Source: Durusdinium trenchii (taxonomy: Eukaryota > Sar > Dinophyceae > Suessiales > Symbiodiniaceae). From it: a stretch of 64,000 nucleotides of DNA. This document shows positions 43,005-52,850 of this stretch, one piece after another. Each line of letters starts with the position of its first letter. Positions within the stretch are counted from its first letter, which is position 1. The notes beneath the pieces were generated by a model. The model did not search any database, was not told the origin of the DNA, and saw only the letters and a program-made list of their open reading frames with translations. The position numbers and the translations under genes were made by a program. The stretch is from NCBI GenBank assembly GCA_963970005.1, contig CAXAMN010023361.1:1894986-1958985 (forward strand), read 5' to 3'.

Positions 43005-43642
43005 TCTTCGAATCTTCTACGGATGCAGGCGAACCTTCGGATCGGGGCGACTCCCTCTGCTATCCTGACATTTGGTCCTACCATTCTATCCATGCCTCGG
43101 CAAAGAACAAGGTGGTTGACAATTTGGTCGGGACATTTCAATCGAACGGCTTCTATGAGAGCTCCTTCAGTTACTATCTTCAACCCTACCCTAGGGGCGT
43201 CCTCATCGGCGGCTTTCATGACTTCTTCCCATGTCGGGTTAGCAAGCAAGAGAGCCTTGGACATGCTCGTTTTCTGATCTAACCTGCGACGCTTGGATGG
43301 ATGAGGATTTTCCTCTTCGGCTCTCAAAATTCCCCATGGTCCCGTCTTTTCTTTCCGAAGGCATTGAATGATCTGTCTGGCAAACTTCTTGGGGTACAAT
43401 TCTGTGTACTGCGAGACTGGCATGCTAATCCCCTCGAGTTTGGTTGACCCTGCTATTTGAAAATGTTGGTGATCAGTTTTGCATGTTCTCTGGTGTAAAT
43501 TCCAATGAAGTTCTTTGGATGTTGTGCACACGGTGAGTCTCTTCCGAATGGGTTTCTGGGTGACGGGTTCTCGGAGATTGCCGACACTGCAAAGGTCAAA
43601 AGTGTGCTGGACTTCGTGCTTTCTCGAATTGGACGAAAACAC
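43001..43642 (-). CDS. Copia methyltransferase-like domain, second part, and linker
   Basis: Continues the previous segment in another frame: FDLCSVGNLREPVTQKPIRK, then VCTTSKELHWNLHQRTCKTDHQHFQI with conserved Cys/His, then TELYPKKFARQIIQCL, which matches the usual end of this domain in related elements. A basic KRRRLDQK segment and an unassigned linker follow. The frame ends at 43001 and coding sense continues in the next frame. Confidence 0.6.
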   Translation of the reverse strand: MFSSNSRKHEVQHTFDLCSVGNLREPVTQKPIRKRLTVCTTSKELHWNLHQRTCKTDHQHFQIAGSTKLEGISMPVSQYTELYPKKFARQIIQCLRKEKTGPWGILRAEEENPHPSKRRRLDQKTSMSKALLLANPTWEEVMKAADEDAPRVGLKIVTEGALIEAVRLKCPDQIVNHLVLCRGMDRMVGPNVRIAEGVAPIRRFACIRRRFEE

Positions 43643-44110
43643 TCCTGAGAAGCTCAGCGCTCTTGCTCATATTGAGATGGGACCATTGACACCATGGTCC
43701 ACATGTTGGACTGATCCACAGGTTCTCTGGCTGATCACGGGCAAGGTGGCAGAACAAATTTCTGCGCCCTACTGTTGTGCTCAAATCTCCTTCCGAAAAG
43801 CCAAATCGTTTGGCCGCGAGTCCCTGTTGGAGGCTTTGGCGAGTGAGTTCACTTTCTTCGGAGCACATTACTTCAAATAGAAACACTTTGTTTGTCCTTG
43901 GCTTGATGACTTGTGCAATCTTATTGAACTCCTCTTGGTATTGTTTAAGATACTTCGAACACATGCGGGAATATATTGGCTGGTTGTCCTTTTGGAAATC
44001 AAAATCATATTTGGGATCTCCAAGAAAGCAGTGTGCCTCAGCTTGATTACACATTGACTCGATCTTCCCCGGGCTCAGTTGGGCTCCTCCTTGACCATTG
44101 TCCATGGTTG
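43596..44110 (-). CDS. Copia methyltransferase-like domain, first part
   Basis: Reads FLFEVMCSEESELTRQSLQQ, a Gly/Asp-containing middle (GFSEGDLST) and LWISPTCGPWCQWSHLN. The pattern (acidic strand end, then S-P-T-C-G-P-W) resembles the cofactor-binding and Pro-Cys motifs of cytosine-C5-type methyltransferases. That is an inference from motifs; activity is unknown. The same kind of domain follows RNase H in the element at 298-4026, so it occurs at different places in the two polyproteins. The frame breaks near 43600. Confidence 0.55.
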
Positions 44111-44716
44111 AATCGGGGCTTGTTGGACCTCTGGCTTCGGTTCGAGGTGATGAATGATTTGAGTCAAGGCCGACTCGATCCTGCTCATCCGGAAGTCCTG
44201 CTGCTCCTGATGTGCCAAGATCTCTTCGATGCGGTGTTCTTCCATGTCCCAAGGTTCCGATCCCACCGGCATTGCCATTTGGGAGCTCTGAGGCACCTGA
44301 GCAGAACGGCGCAGGTACGGGTTGTCCTTGGTCGTTGTCCGGCTGCTGGTTGGCATCGAGGTTGATCCTTCGGACACTTTCAGGTTCACATAGCGGAGGA
44401 ACTTTACACGTTCCAGCTTTTGGCTGCTCTCGTAGGTCTGCACGAACCACTTGGTCCATTTCTGGTCGTGGAAAGCTTCCTCGTATGGTTGACCCAGTTT
44501 GGCTTTTCTGAATGTGATCTTCATTCCCTTGAGGTCGTCCAACGAAAGCTGATCCACTTCGTGAAGGCTGTCCTTGTCTTGTTCTTTCTTGACTAGATCT
44601 TGGAATGCAGCGAGCTTCTGGCTCAGGCTGGACATGTTCACTAGGCTTCCACAAATCGGTGTTCGGCCGGGCTTGAGAATCGAAATGCTGAATGAGGCGA
44701 CTGACATTTCCTGCAA
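44075..44716 (-). CDS. Copia linker segment in a shifted frame
   Basis: Between protease and the methyltransferase-like domain the coding-like reading is in this frame: LSLDDLKGMKITFRKAKLG, then HDQKWTKWFVQTYESSQKLE and RVKFLRYVNLK, a conserved-looking module with aromatic residues, followed by a Gln/Glu-rich part (EEILAHQEQQDFRMSRIESA). The alternative frame over the same bases is Pro/Gln/Gly-rich and looks like a shadow. Frame changes at both ends (about 44700 and 44085) restore the flanking frame, as expected for two indels of opposite sign. Confidence 0.6.
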   Translation of the reverse strand: MQEMSVASFSISILKPGRTPICGSLVNMSSLSQKLAAFQDLVKKEQDKDSLHEVDQLSLDDLKGMKITFRKAKLGQPYEEAFHDQKWTKWFVQTYESSQKLERVKFLRYVNLKVSEGSTSMPTSSRTTTKDNPYLRRSAQVPQSSQMAMPVGSEPWDMEEHRIEEILAHQEQQDFRMSRIESALTQIIHHLEPKPEVQQAPIQPWTMVKEEPN

Positions 44717-45375
44717 TCTGACTTTGGTGGGTATTATCTCTATCGATATAGTTGGGCTTGACTCGAATCGACTCTGGCATCGACGATTTGGGAAAACACT
44801 CTTCTGTTTTCACGAACGACGTGTCGGAGGCACTTGGCATCTTTTGACCTGATTGGTTCTCAGTCTTTGGTCGAATGGCCATTTCCGGCCTCTGCTCGGG
44901 CACTATGTCTTGGACATGCGACACGTCCTCTTGCCACAATTCGTTGATGTCCAGTAACATCAGATTCGATGGTGATCGTGTGGTCTGCAAGAACCTTCCA
45001 AGGTACTTACTCCATAGGGTGCCTTGCTCAGTGTCTATGACTGCTTGGATGGTTCTTAAGAAGGCACTCGAAAGTAAGAATGGAGTTTGGCCGGGCACGA
45101 TCGCAATCCTGAACCATGTTTTGTGCACTGGAAAAATCAAAGCTGTCTTGCTGGTCAGCGTTTGATGATTTCCGAAACGGAAAACCAAATGACATGTTGT
45201 TTTCCGGATTTGGTCTTTCACTTCTTGGGGGATGCTCTGCAGCAATTCGGGGACTTGTTGATCGCCTATGACCGTTTGAGAAGCTCCCAAATCTACTACA
45301 CCCACGGGTCCTACCGATGCAAAGCATGTGGTTTCTTCGGTCTTCGGTTGCTGACCACTCCATGACAGGTTCGCG
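44700..45375 (-). CDS. Copia aspartic protease with linker
   Basis: The protease region reads GVVDLGASQTVIG at about 45265-45305, followed by a beta-rich stretch (VFRFGNHQTL, AIVPGQTPFLLSSAFLR) and VIDTEQGTLW. The usual catalytic triplet is Asp-Ser/Thr-Gly; here it is Asp-Leu-Gly, which I believe also occurs in related dinoflagellate elements. The frame overlaps gag; the switch from gag lies between about 45290 and 45400. Past about 44700 this frame becomes low-complexity and the sensible reading moves to another frame. Confidence 0.7.
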
Positions 45376-46404
45376 GGTTGCTTTCTTCAAAATCAGGTGT
45401 CGATCAAGTGCTGGCTCGACTGACTTCTTCCTTAGTTCAAGCAGTTGCCACAGTTTCGTTTTCAGTTTGTCTCGAAATTGATGGTTGGGCATTTGGTACA
45501 CAGCAAAACTTGCTTCTTCGGCGAACTCCTGAGTTTCTGCGTTGGCTGTGGGGATTTCCTGAAGGCATGATTCCAAGTTCACCACCACAGAAGTCGGAAT
45601 CTGGGTCGAATCATTGCTGGTCGAGTTTTGACGGGTAGGGCATTCTGCCTTCCAATGACCCGGCTGTCCACAAAGGCGGCACGAGGAGTTGGCGATGCGT
45701 TGAGCCAAACCTTTGGATCTGCCCTTGAACCCTTTTCCTTTCCCTTTCTTTCCCCCTTTGAAAGGTCTTGGGGGCCAAAAACCACGGAATTTGGACTTCT
45801 CCTGCAAACGGCGACGTGCGTCCTGATAGCTCACAAAGAAGGTGGCGAGGTCCTTGTCTTCCTGCACGGTGTCCAGGATGGCATTTTCAAACTGGAGTAC
45901 AAGCGAAGCGTCATCATCTTCGGCAGCTAAAGCCTCTATGGTTTCTTCATCCATGGGATCATCGCATTCCCACGGAGCATCTTCACCTGGTTCTTCTGTT
46001 TCTTCAATTGCTCCAAAGGCCATATGGTCATAGGTGCGAAGGCTCTTATCCCGTTTTCCAGAAGTGTATTCTTGAAAAAAGGTTGACCCAAGCATCCTAA
46101 TGGCTGCTGACACCCGTTTCATTTCCAGTTCACTATCTTCTCGCTCAGCTCCTGCTTCAACGAGGACTCTTTTCTTGTCCTCCATCGACAGTCTGCTGCC
46201 ACGGAGGGTGATGTATGCTTGTACCTCCGTCATGTTTACCTTCTTCATCAACAATTCGGCCCACACCACTTCTGCTCTTGCCAGGTAGGAATCCGAAGAT
46301 TCATCAACCTTCTGACTGCAGCGGAAGAGGGCCTTTTCAACGATGTCAAACTTTCTCTCCAAATTCACTTGGCCAAATTGGCCTCCACTATTTCTACAAT
46401 CTTG
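45350..46404 (-). CDS. gag: Copia gag (N-terminally truncated)
   Basis: Nucleocapsid/capsid part of the element. The remaining frame starts near GGQFGQVNLERKFDIVEKAL and includes SYLARAEVVWAELLMKK, a conserved gag helix region of dinoflagellate copia elements, then an acidic linker, a basic KGGKKGKGKGFKG segment and a perfect CX2CX4HX4C knuckle (CRLCGQPGHWKAEC, about 45625-45670). Just upstream of GGQ the frame seems shifted by two bases: a neighbouring frame reads KIVE, which fits the family better. The protein then changes frame near 45350 into protease. It is labelled CDS for its reading frame, but the copy is truncated and cannot give a full Gag. Confidence 0.8.
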
Positions 46405-46496
46405 GCAACGAACCACCCGCCCTTCCCATGCTTTGGGCCGAGAGTCGGATCATCGACTTGGGTGAACATGTGACATGCACCCCGACAGAATTGACA
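46405..46496 (+). repeat. 92-bp direct repeat, right copy, flanking the copia insertion
   Basis: Partner of 39047-39138, with one mismatch. It abuts the copia gag coding sequence in mid-protein, which argues that the element lost its 5' end before or during insertion. Read on the minus strand the repeat starts TGTCA but does not end in CA, so it is not a typical LTR. Confidence 0.9.
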
Positions 46497-46896
46497 GTAT
46501 GATCATGTATATATAGATATACACACATTAATGAGATGTAATAATATGTATATACAATGCTGACCTATTACATATATGGTAAGTGGCACCGACCTGCCAT
46601 GTTGAAAGAAACATATCTGGAAAGTCACCTGAAAAGGGGCTCCTATCGCATGAATCTCCAGACCCTTTTTCAGGAGCGACCCTTTTCCAGATTTTGGGCC
46701 TCACCTCAGTAGCTAGGGAGCCTTGAACAGACGGACTGGGCGGGATCTGATTTTTTTGGGTTCACCGGACCGCTAACCAACATCCCGCAAAGGCCTGGGC
46801 GTGAATTAAAACAAGGAGACCTCTGAAAGACGGAAGAAGGGACGACCCCTCTACGACCGCGGTTTTGGACGCCGCGATGTACACGACGCCGGAAAG

Positions 46897-46966
46897 GATG
46901 AGATGCTGCGATGCCGTGTGGTGCCCAACGTGGTCACCACGAGCTCGTTGCTGGCGAGCTTGGCCG
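46897..46966 (+). CDS. PPR exon (helix B end and helix A)
   Basis: Acceptor gccggaaag; encodes DEMLRCRVVPNVVTTSSLLA. It continues the exon ending at 38519 to a repeat of the regular length, with Thr in place of the usual Tyr. The donor lies in or next to the following G run (GT at 46967 gives the right phase but a repeat shorter than normal). Confidence 0.65.
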
Positions 46967-47660
46967 GTGGGGGGGGCGCGGGGTTTGGGCCGGGGAGTCG
47001 GCCGGTGAGTCGGAAGCGGTGGCTCGACTGGAGAAGGTGAGAAGTGGTCTGAAGGAAGCCATGACGTTGATTCATTTACATGCCTGGCACGGAGTGGCGC
47101 TGTGAAGTCAAGCAAACAGAACTGCTTTTGGGGCCGGTGTCAATCCACATGCAAGTCCAACTGTCCAATTGGGAGGGAACTTTGTTGTTCATTGATAGCC
47201 AAAGTTCTTTCTTTGTTCTAATCACATGAAAGGCTTGGGCGGGGTCATCTGGAAGACATCAATTGCCCCTCAATCTTGCTTATATCCAGCCTCGTGGCTC
47301 CGTGAATAGTAGTTAAAGCTCAATATGTGATGTGAACGTAGGGGATATGGCTGTGAGTAAAGACTTCCCCCACCAAACTATTGGTAGCTTAACTTAACAT
47401 CCCATTTTGAAGAATCTGTTCATTGTTGGTGGGTGGTCAACCAGGGTCTCCCAGTTTTGACGCACCTCAAGATGTCCAACGTACGCACCCTCTCTTCAGA
47501 CAAGCGCTGGATGGCCCCAGGAGCTATAGCTTGGTGCTTTGGTGGTGAAGTCCCGTCTTTGACCCACTCCTAACTTGGCAGTGTTAACCGTTATATAACC
47601 CCTTTGTTCGGCCCTTCGTTTGGCCACAGATCCAACCGAACGCGACACGAAACCGGCCAG
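46967..47660 (+). other. PPR intron (inferred)
   Basis: Unique sequence between two PPR exons. A 64-codon frame (46911-47105) overlaps the exon before it and continues into this intron; its tail (KVRSGLKEAMTLIHLHAW) looks coding-like, but I treat it as intron read-through. No repeat was recognised. Confidence 0.35.
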
Positions 47661-47697
47661 GTCGCTGGGAGCTGGCGATGTTGCTGCTGATGCAACT
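47661..47697 (+). CDS. PPR mini-exon (helix B)
   Basis: Acceptor gaaaccggccag; encodes RWELAMLLLMQ. The donor CAACT|GC splits a Leu codon and joins in frame to 48106; the repeat is then 34 residues. At 37 nt this is one of the shortest exons in the model. Confidence 0.55.
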
Positions 47698-48105
47698 GCT
47701 GGGAAGCCCTGATCCGACCCGACCTGGTTCGGATGTTTCCATATGGGCCATGGCTTTTTATTTTAATTGGGGGACCCAACCAATGGTTAGTCTGCCTGTA
47801 TTTTCCAAGAGGTCGTTGAGGGGTCTCCCTATTGCAGTACACACCCAGAATATCCCAGAATATGTTTTGCCATCCCAGAAGTTCCTGGAGGTCGATGGTC
47901 TGATATCATGTGGGAATTCTGCACTCGGATGGAGCCATGTGACATGAGAGTGGGAAGCATTTTTGGTTCTTGTGAGACTCCTTCATAGGGAGATCCAAAC
48001 CTCTAGCTTTCAATATGTGTGTTTCCTCCACAGATTCCATTGGCAGCTACCATTCGCTCTATTTCTGTACCCATCCCACCGTTCACGTCGTTCGCACGCT
48101 CTGAG

Positions 48106-48166
48106 GCCCTCGCGCGCCTGCACTGACGTCGCGGTCTACAATGCGGCAGCGAGTGTTTGTGGGCAG
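48106..48166 (+). CDS. PPR exon (loop and helix A)
   Basis: Acceptor cacgctctgag; encodes PSRACTDVAVYNAAASVCGQ. The donor GGGCAG|GC joins to GGT-CTG-CAG-TGG at 49928 in phase 0, which gives CGQ+GLQW, a standard PPR junction. The intron between (48167-49927) holds minisatellite, an 84-bp duplication and CTA-rich repeats. Confidence 0.65.
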
Positions 48167-48536
48167 GCCGGTGAGATTCCAAGCGAGTCCGTTCGAGGAT
48201 TCCGCACGGTTCCCAGACTTGAGACGTGAGATCTTAAGGACACGGGTCATGGTGCCTGCGGAGATGCGGAGCGAGCTCCGTGAAGGACGAAAAAGCGGGT
48301 TTGTTCATCGTTGGGGTGGGGATGGGGACAACAGAAAACCACACAGTTTGTAGAGTCAAAGTCAAGACTTGGGAGCTAGTCACACTGACCCAAACATGGC
48401 ATAGGTATCAAGAAAAACATATTTATCGCATCAAAAAAAAACTATTTACCGAATCAAACAAGATATATTTACTGAATCAATAAAAACATATTCGTTGTGC
48501 GATGAAATCCATTGGAATTCCCAGTCGTGTAGGTGG

Positions 48537-48645
48537 CCGGTCCTCTGGTCCGCTAGTCCCCTGGTCCGCTGGTCCTCTGGTCCGCTGGTCCCCTGCAGTC
48601 CGCTGGTCCACTGGTCCGCTAGTCCCTTGGTCCTCTGGTCCTTCG
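48537..48645 (+). repeat. Minisatellite of ctggtccg units
   Basis: About a dozen imperfect 9-10-bp units based on ctggtcc(g/t)c in direct tandem. Lies in a PPR intron. No coding role is inferred. Confidence 0.85.
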
Positions 48646-48795
48646 TGGATTCGATATTTGTTTTATTTGTTGTTTTTCGTTGTCACATCCATTTCTTTCG
48701 TTGCCTAGCGGCTGCTGGACTCCTACGCAAACCTCCGCCCGCGTTCTAAAAAGTACGCCCCGCACCTCATTTGCGAAAGTATGTTCCGTACGCAA

Positions 48796-48966
48796 CATAC
48801 ACTACATGCATTGCAGACCCCCAAACTAACCGCTAAGCTGTCCCAACCTAACTCGACCTAACCCAGACGAAGGGAGCAACATACAAGACATGCATTGCAG
48901 ACCCCCAAACTAACCGCTAAGCTGTCCTAACCTAACTCTGACCTGACCTAGACGAAGGGAGTGCAA
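48796..48966 (+). repeat. 84-bp tandem duplication
   Basis: Two adjacent diverged copies share acatgcattgcagaccc (at 48804 and 48888) and ctaaccgctaagctgtc, giving a period of 84 bp. The unit contains cctaac runs that superficially resemble telomeric DNA but are not a regular telomere repeat. Confidence 0.8.
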
Positions 48967-49024
48967 CATAAACCTTAAAGCCAATCGAAGCGACCCTAAC
49001 CTAACCTGGACCCTCACCTGGCCA

Positions 49025-49371
49025 CTACTTCTACTTCACTCATTGCTGTTGCTACTGCTATCACTACCACTACTACCACCACTACTATTCCGACTCCTAC
49101 TTCTTTCTACGCCTACTCCTACAAGTACTGCTACAGCCAGAACCACAACAACAAAAACAACAACAACACCCTACTACTACTACTGCTGCTGCTGCTACTA
49201 CTACTACTACTATACTGCTACTACTCCTAGTCCTACCCCTACTACTACTTCTACTATTACTATTACTACGACGACGACGACGACTACTACTACTACTACT
49301 ACTACTCCGACTCCGACTCCGACTCCGACTCCGACTACTACTACTACTACTACTACCACTACCTACTACTG

Positions 49372-49423
<52 letters not shown>

Positions 49424-49545
49424 CTACTACTACTGCTACTACTACTACTGCTGCGACTGCGACTACGACTACGACTACGACTACCGGGACTGCGACTACG
49501 ACTACCACTACGATACTGCTGCTATTAATAGTACTATTGCTACTC
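49025..49545 (+). repeat. Compound CTA/CTG/CGA trinucleotide microsatellite
   Basis: Over 500 bp consist almost only of cta, with blocks of cga, ctccga and ctg variants. The resulting open frame (poly-Tyr/Thr/Leu depending on phase) is an artefact of the repeat and is not called as a gene. It lies in the intron 48167-49927. Confidence 0.95.
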
Positions 49546-49927
49546 TTACTGCTACTGCTAATTGGAATATTTTTTTTGAGTCGGTAGTTGTTATTTTTAT
49601 TGGCGCGTGTGGAATATTTTTAACTGATACGTTAAATATTTTTTTTAATGTCTCACCCGGCCCAAACATCAGATGGATGAGCGATCTACTTTTTTTAGGA
49701 AACCGTTGTTGCCGTGTTCGTTTCACAAACTCTTTGTTTCACGAGCAACCACAGTATAAAGGAACGGGTGTATGCTTGCATTCCCAGCGACTAGGTCCCA
49801 GTTACCCTAATTACTTTTTACAGTCCAGATTAAAATAGATTAAAACCAGGCTTCCTGATCTACCCAGCCTTGGGGGACTCACAGTAAGACCTGGTGCTTC
49901 ACATGTCACCCCGAAACTCGCGCGGAG

Positions 49928-49987
49928 GGTCTGCAGTGGCACTTGGTGCTGGAGCTCCTCAGGGCTGGAGCCTCAGCCGCTTATCGG
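49928..49987 (+). CDS. PPR exon (helix B)
   Basis: Acceptor tcgcgcggag; encodes GLQWHLVLELLRAGASAAYR, a clear helix B. GC donors are possible after GCC (49978) or CGG (49987); neither gives exactly 35 residues to the next exon, so the end is approximate. Downstream to 51843 is intron, including a degenerate repeat at 50268-50470. Confidence 0.62.
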
Positions 49988-50267
49988 GCGCCCCGAACCC
50001 GCGGGTTTGTTGATGTTCCACAAATGGATGTGTTCCACGAAAACCTGACACACCTCAGAAAGATTTTGGAACGATTGGTAGCACCCCAGATGCTCCCGGA
50101 CCCTTGTAGTTTCGCTTGACGACGTTGTTACTTGCTGTTCCTGGGGGTCCCGGGTCGAAGCAATTTATATGGGCTAAGACGAGCTGAATCTTCGAGAAAA
50201 AGGAACCAAACCACACTCAGTTTCTGACGTGAGCAACGGCTTTTATTTGCGGCAGTGAAGATTAGTG

Positions 50268-50470
50268 GGAGGTAGGAACACCCCGAGAACGAGATGGGCA
50301 TCAATCACGCCATTTGTTGGAAATGGTTTAGTTAATGACATGTTTAGCTGGTGAAACGAGGTAGGAACACCTCTCGAGAACGAGATGGGTATCCATTGCA
50401 CCAAAACCGATACAGGATTGGAGAACGAGATCGCACCCCCAAAATTATGATAGATTGGAGAACGAGGTAA
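50268..50470 (+). repeat. Degenerate tandem repeat, gagaacgag core
   Basis: At least four imperfect units contain gagaacgag(a/g) followed by a variable tail; the first two share gtaggaacacc and gagatggg. Located inside a PPR intron. Confidence 0.7.
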
Positions 50471-51843
50471 GGAAGGCCCATGTGATAACGGATCTTAACG
50501 TTAAGAGAATCTTACAGCCACAGACTGGGGGTGGACAAAACATTTATTTGTTCATTTCGTGTTCGTTTTCATCATCATTTTTTTTCATGCCCATTTGTGT
50601 TTTTTCATGTGAATGTGTGTTTTCGTTTGCATCATCATGTTTTTTGCACGCCCACCCGTGTTTTTTCTGCGTGATTGCGTTTATCGTTTGCGTCCCCTGA
50701 AGCGAAGGCTGCCAAGTCACTTACTCCTGAACCCTCATTGCTACCCTGGTCGGCTAGTCACTTTCTTCTATTTTGCTTTAGCTGTTGTGAAATGTACTTA
50801 AACTGTCGTTCACGCGTTGCCGAAACTATCTGAACTTGAAACAACATGAACAGATTAACTTATATACATGAACACATGAATTAAAATACAATGTTGCCAA
50901 TGTGTGGCCGAAACTAGCCAAAACGATCATGAAACTGCCAAAACCGTTAAGACTTAACGTGAATATGTTCCATCGCTCACGTGACATTGCCATAATTTAG
51001 CTTGGCACTTGGCTGCGCAATGACACACATATTTGCTGAGATATATACTCGTAGCAATGGGTGAACACCGGCAGACCCTGGTTGACCCACCAAACATTAA
51101 CAGAATGGACTACTAGATGGTCGGTCAACCTACCAATGGTCTGACCGGGCCCTGGATTTTGTCCCAGGCATGAACTACCCTCCCAGAATTTAATATGGAA
51201 GTGGATGTGAACATGGCCCCCCATCATTAGATGACCATTTTCCTTTACAAATAGGTGGTTTTCCACTTCCATGCTGGTGACTCGGGGTGTATCTGAGCTT
51301 TGACTTAGCTCAGATCAAGGCTTTGACTTGGCATCTGCCGAATGAGACTCGTAGGATCCACCAGAATCCACGACGGTTCGGACACCCAAGAACATCCAAG
51401 GACCAAAGGCTTCGCGACAAAAGACCAGAGGCTTGGTCCACTGGTCTCTGCCAGCACTGCCACTCTTTCGCCTGCCCCCCGACGCATCGCCGGTCCACCT
51501 CGTCCGAACGACTGAGGGCATGGATGAGCTCCAGATCGACATGGATGCGGGGGACCCACCCAGCGAAGCGAGGGCGTTCTAGCGTTTTAGCCGCGGCTTG
51601 CTGCGAAGCGGAGAGTCCAACGGCTGTGTCCGAGCTTGGTCGATGAAGGAATATCCACAGTGGGCAGATGGTGAACATGTCACAAAGCTGTGGGTTGATC
51701 TCAGGCACTCAAGGAACCATGAAGCCTGGGAAGGTTTTGTGAAATCTGACTTCAAGATGTTGCTTGTCCGAGTTGACTCCACTTCAATGCCAGTTGCTTA
51801 TTGTAGGATCTTCATCCATAAGCAATTGATGCCCTGCTGACAG

Positions 51844-51882
51844 GTCATCACCTACAGTACGGCCATGGGTGCCATGGAGGAG
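51844..51882 (+). CDS. PPR mini-exon (helix A)
   Basis: Acceptor ccctgctgacag; encodes VITYSTAMGAMEE. The donor GAGGAG|GC joins to 52095 with the Trp 14 residues after the Tyr. Intron 51883-52094 is only 212 bp. Confidence 0.6.
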
Positions 51883-52094
51883 GCCCGACTGCCGATTTCT
51901 TGTTTTCCACTTCAAGTCCCGAGTCCCTATGAGCCTATGAGTCTCCCCCCCTTCTTTTGGCCGTCACACTTTGGCCCGCAAACGAACATCTTCTGTGGCG
52001 AACCACCGCGGCGGGTTAGCACTCGGCCGGGCGTGTGCCCCGGGCTCCGGCTGCTCATGGGATCCGATGGTCACGTCGAAGGGCTTCCGCGCAG

Positions 52095-52150
52095 GGCTTG
52101 CAGTGGCAGAAGGCCTTGCAACTCCTGGAGTTTGCTGTGGAGGCTCAGTT
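52095..52150 (+). CDS. PPR exon (helix B)
   Basis: Acceptor ttccgcgcag; encodes GLQWQKALQLLEFAVEAQ, a near-consensus helix B. With the GT donor after CAGTT the join to 52802 gives 23 residues from Trp to the Leu that occupies the aromatic position. Confidence 0.65.
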
Positions 52151-52801
52151 GTCCGGAGTTCCCAGTTGAGCAGCTTCTGTTGAAGGAGTGCACATTCAGA
52201 GGGGTTGCCTCCGGATTTAGTATTGCTCGGAAAGCAGTTTTGGTAGTTGAGAGAAACGGGACGCCCCGAGGCTGCCTATGACGGTTTTGCAGTTGAACTT
52301 CATGGGATTTGTTCAATGATGATTGTAGCCGTCTTGGGATGTGACCCTCAAAGGCCAGGTGAACGATTTCAGCGGGCGAACCTTCTCTTCGCAGTGCCAT
52401 TTTTTTGGGCGAGTCCCAGTCCCACAGTGCACACGGTGTTTTCGTTGTGGGAACAATTCCAACAAATCTCTATAATTAAGCCGACTTGCAGCCTACTCAG
52501 TAATTTGGACACATATATTCACCCCAGTATTCACCCCATTCACTTGTCTCATTCGTTGGACCTTCCAAACCTCCTCAAGTGGATGTTCAAAAGGCCGAAT
52601 CCCAGAGGGCAGCGTTTGCGTCGCGCCCGGCCCCTCGAATCCTGATGTTCGGCGCCGGGACGGTCGGGTGATGAGTTGAATTCCACGGACCGCCGATGTG
52701 TTGCAGAAAGCGCGGGATGAGTCCAATTCGAAGTTGACACATCTTGATACCCAAAGGATTTTCCAGATTTCATCTCACTGTCGATCGGAGATTTCACTGA
52801 G

Positions 52802-52850
52802 GGAGCTAGATCAGATGTGCCTGAATGCCGCAGTGAATGCCTGCAAGAAG
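52802..52850 (+). CDS. PPR exon (helix A)
   Basis: Acceptor atttcactgag; encodes ELDQMCLNAAVNACKK. The donor AAGAAG|GA is a GA-type site. Intron 52851-53196 begins GACGGCC and the next exon begins GAGGGCC, a near-repeat across the splice sites. Confidence 0.62.

Larger units (their letters stand above)
39139..46404 (-). mobile_element. 5'-truncated Ty1/copia element with multiple frameshifts
   Basis: Minus-strand order: gag with CCHC knuckle, protease, linker, methyltransferase-like domain, integrase (zinc finger and DD35E core), reverse transcriptase, RNase H. This is the copia order (integrase before RT). The gag N-terminus is missing at the right edge. At least eight frame changes are needed to read the polyprotein through, but almost no nonsense codons lie in the domains, so decay is recent or partly assembly noise. 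About 240 bp of non-coding sequence follow the RNase H stop on the left. Confidence 0.85.
38520..46896 (+). other. Large intron of the PPR gene holding an antisense copia element
   Basis: GT-AG intron of 8,377 bp. Removing the insertion 39139-46404 and one copy of the 92-bp flanking repeat would leave 1,019 bp, close to neighbouring introns. Left of the insertion lies a TA-rich stretch (about 38770-38820); right of it a TA-rich stretch near 46500-46570. Confidence 0.55.

Noticed and set aside
43596..44700. Middle part of the long minus-strand frame between protease and methyltransferase-like domain (Pro/Gly/Gln-rich, 44110-44700)
   Set aside because: The alternative frame at 44075-44716 carries the conserved-looking module, so this part is read as a shadow between two frame changes.
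39047..46496. Reading the 92-bp repeats as the element's LTRs
   Set aside because: They are very short, lack TG...CA ends, and the right copy touches gag in mid-protein without primer-binding site or gag start; kept only as an alternative.
48830..49015. cctaac repeats resembling telomeric DNA
   Set aside because: Irregular, part of an 84-bp duplication, and not a regular telomere unit; no sign of an ancient chromosome end.
49043..49528. 161-codon open frame rich in Tyr, Thr and Leu
   Set aside because: It is only the translation of a CTA/CTG/CGA microsatellite with no stop codons in phase.
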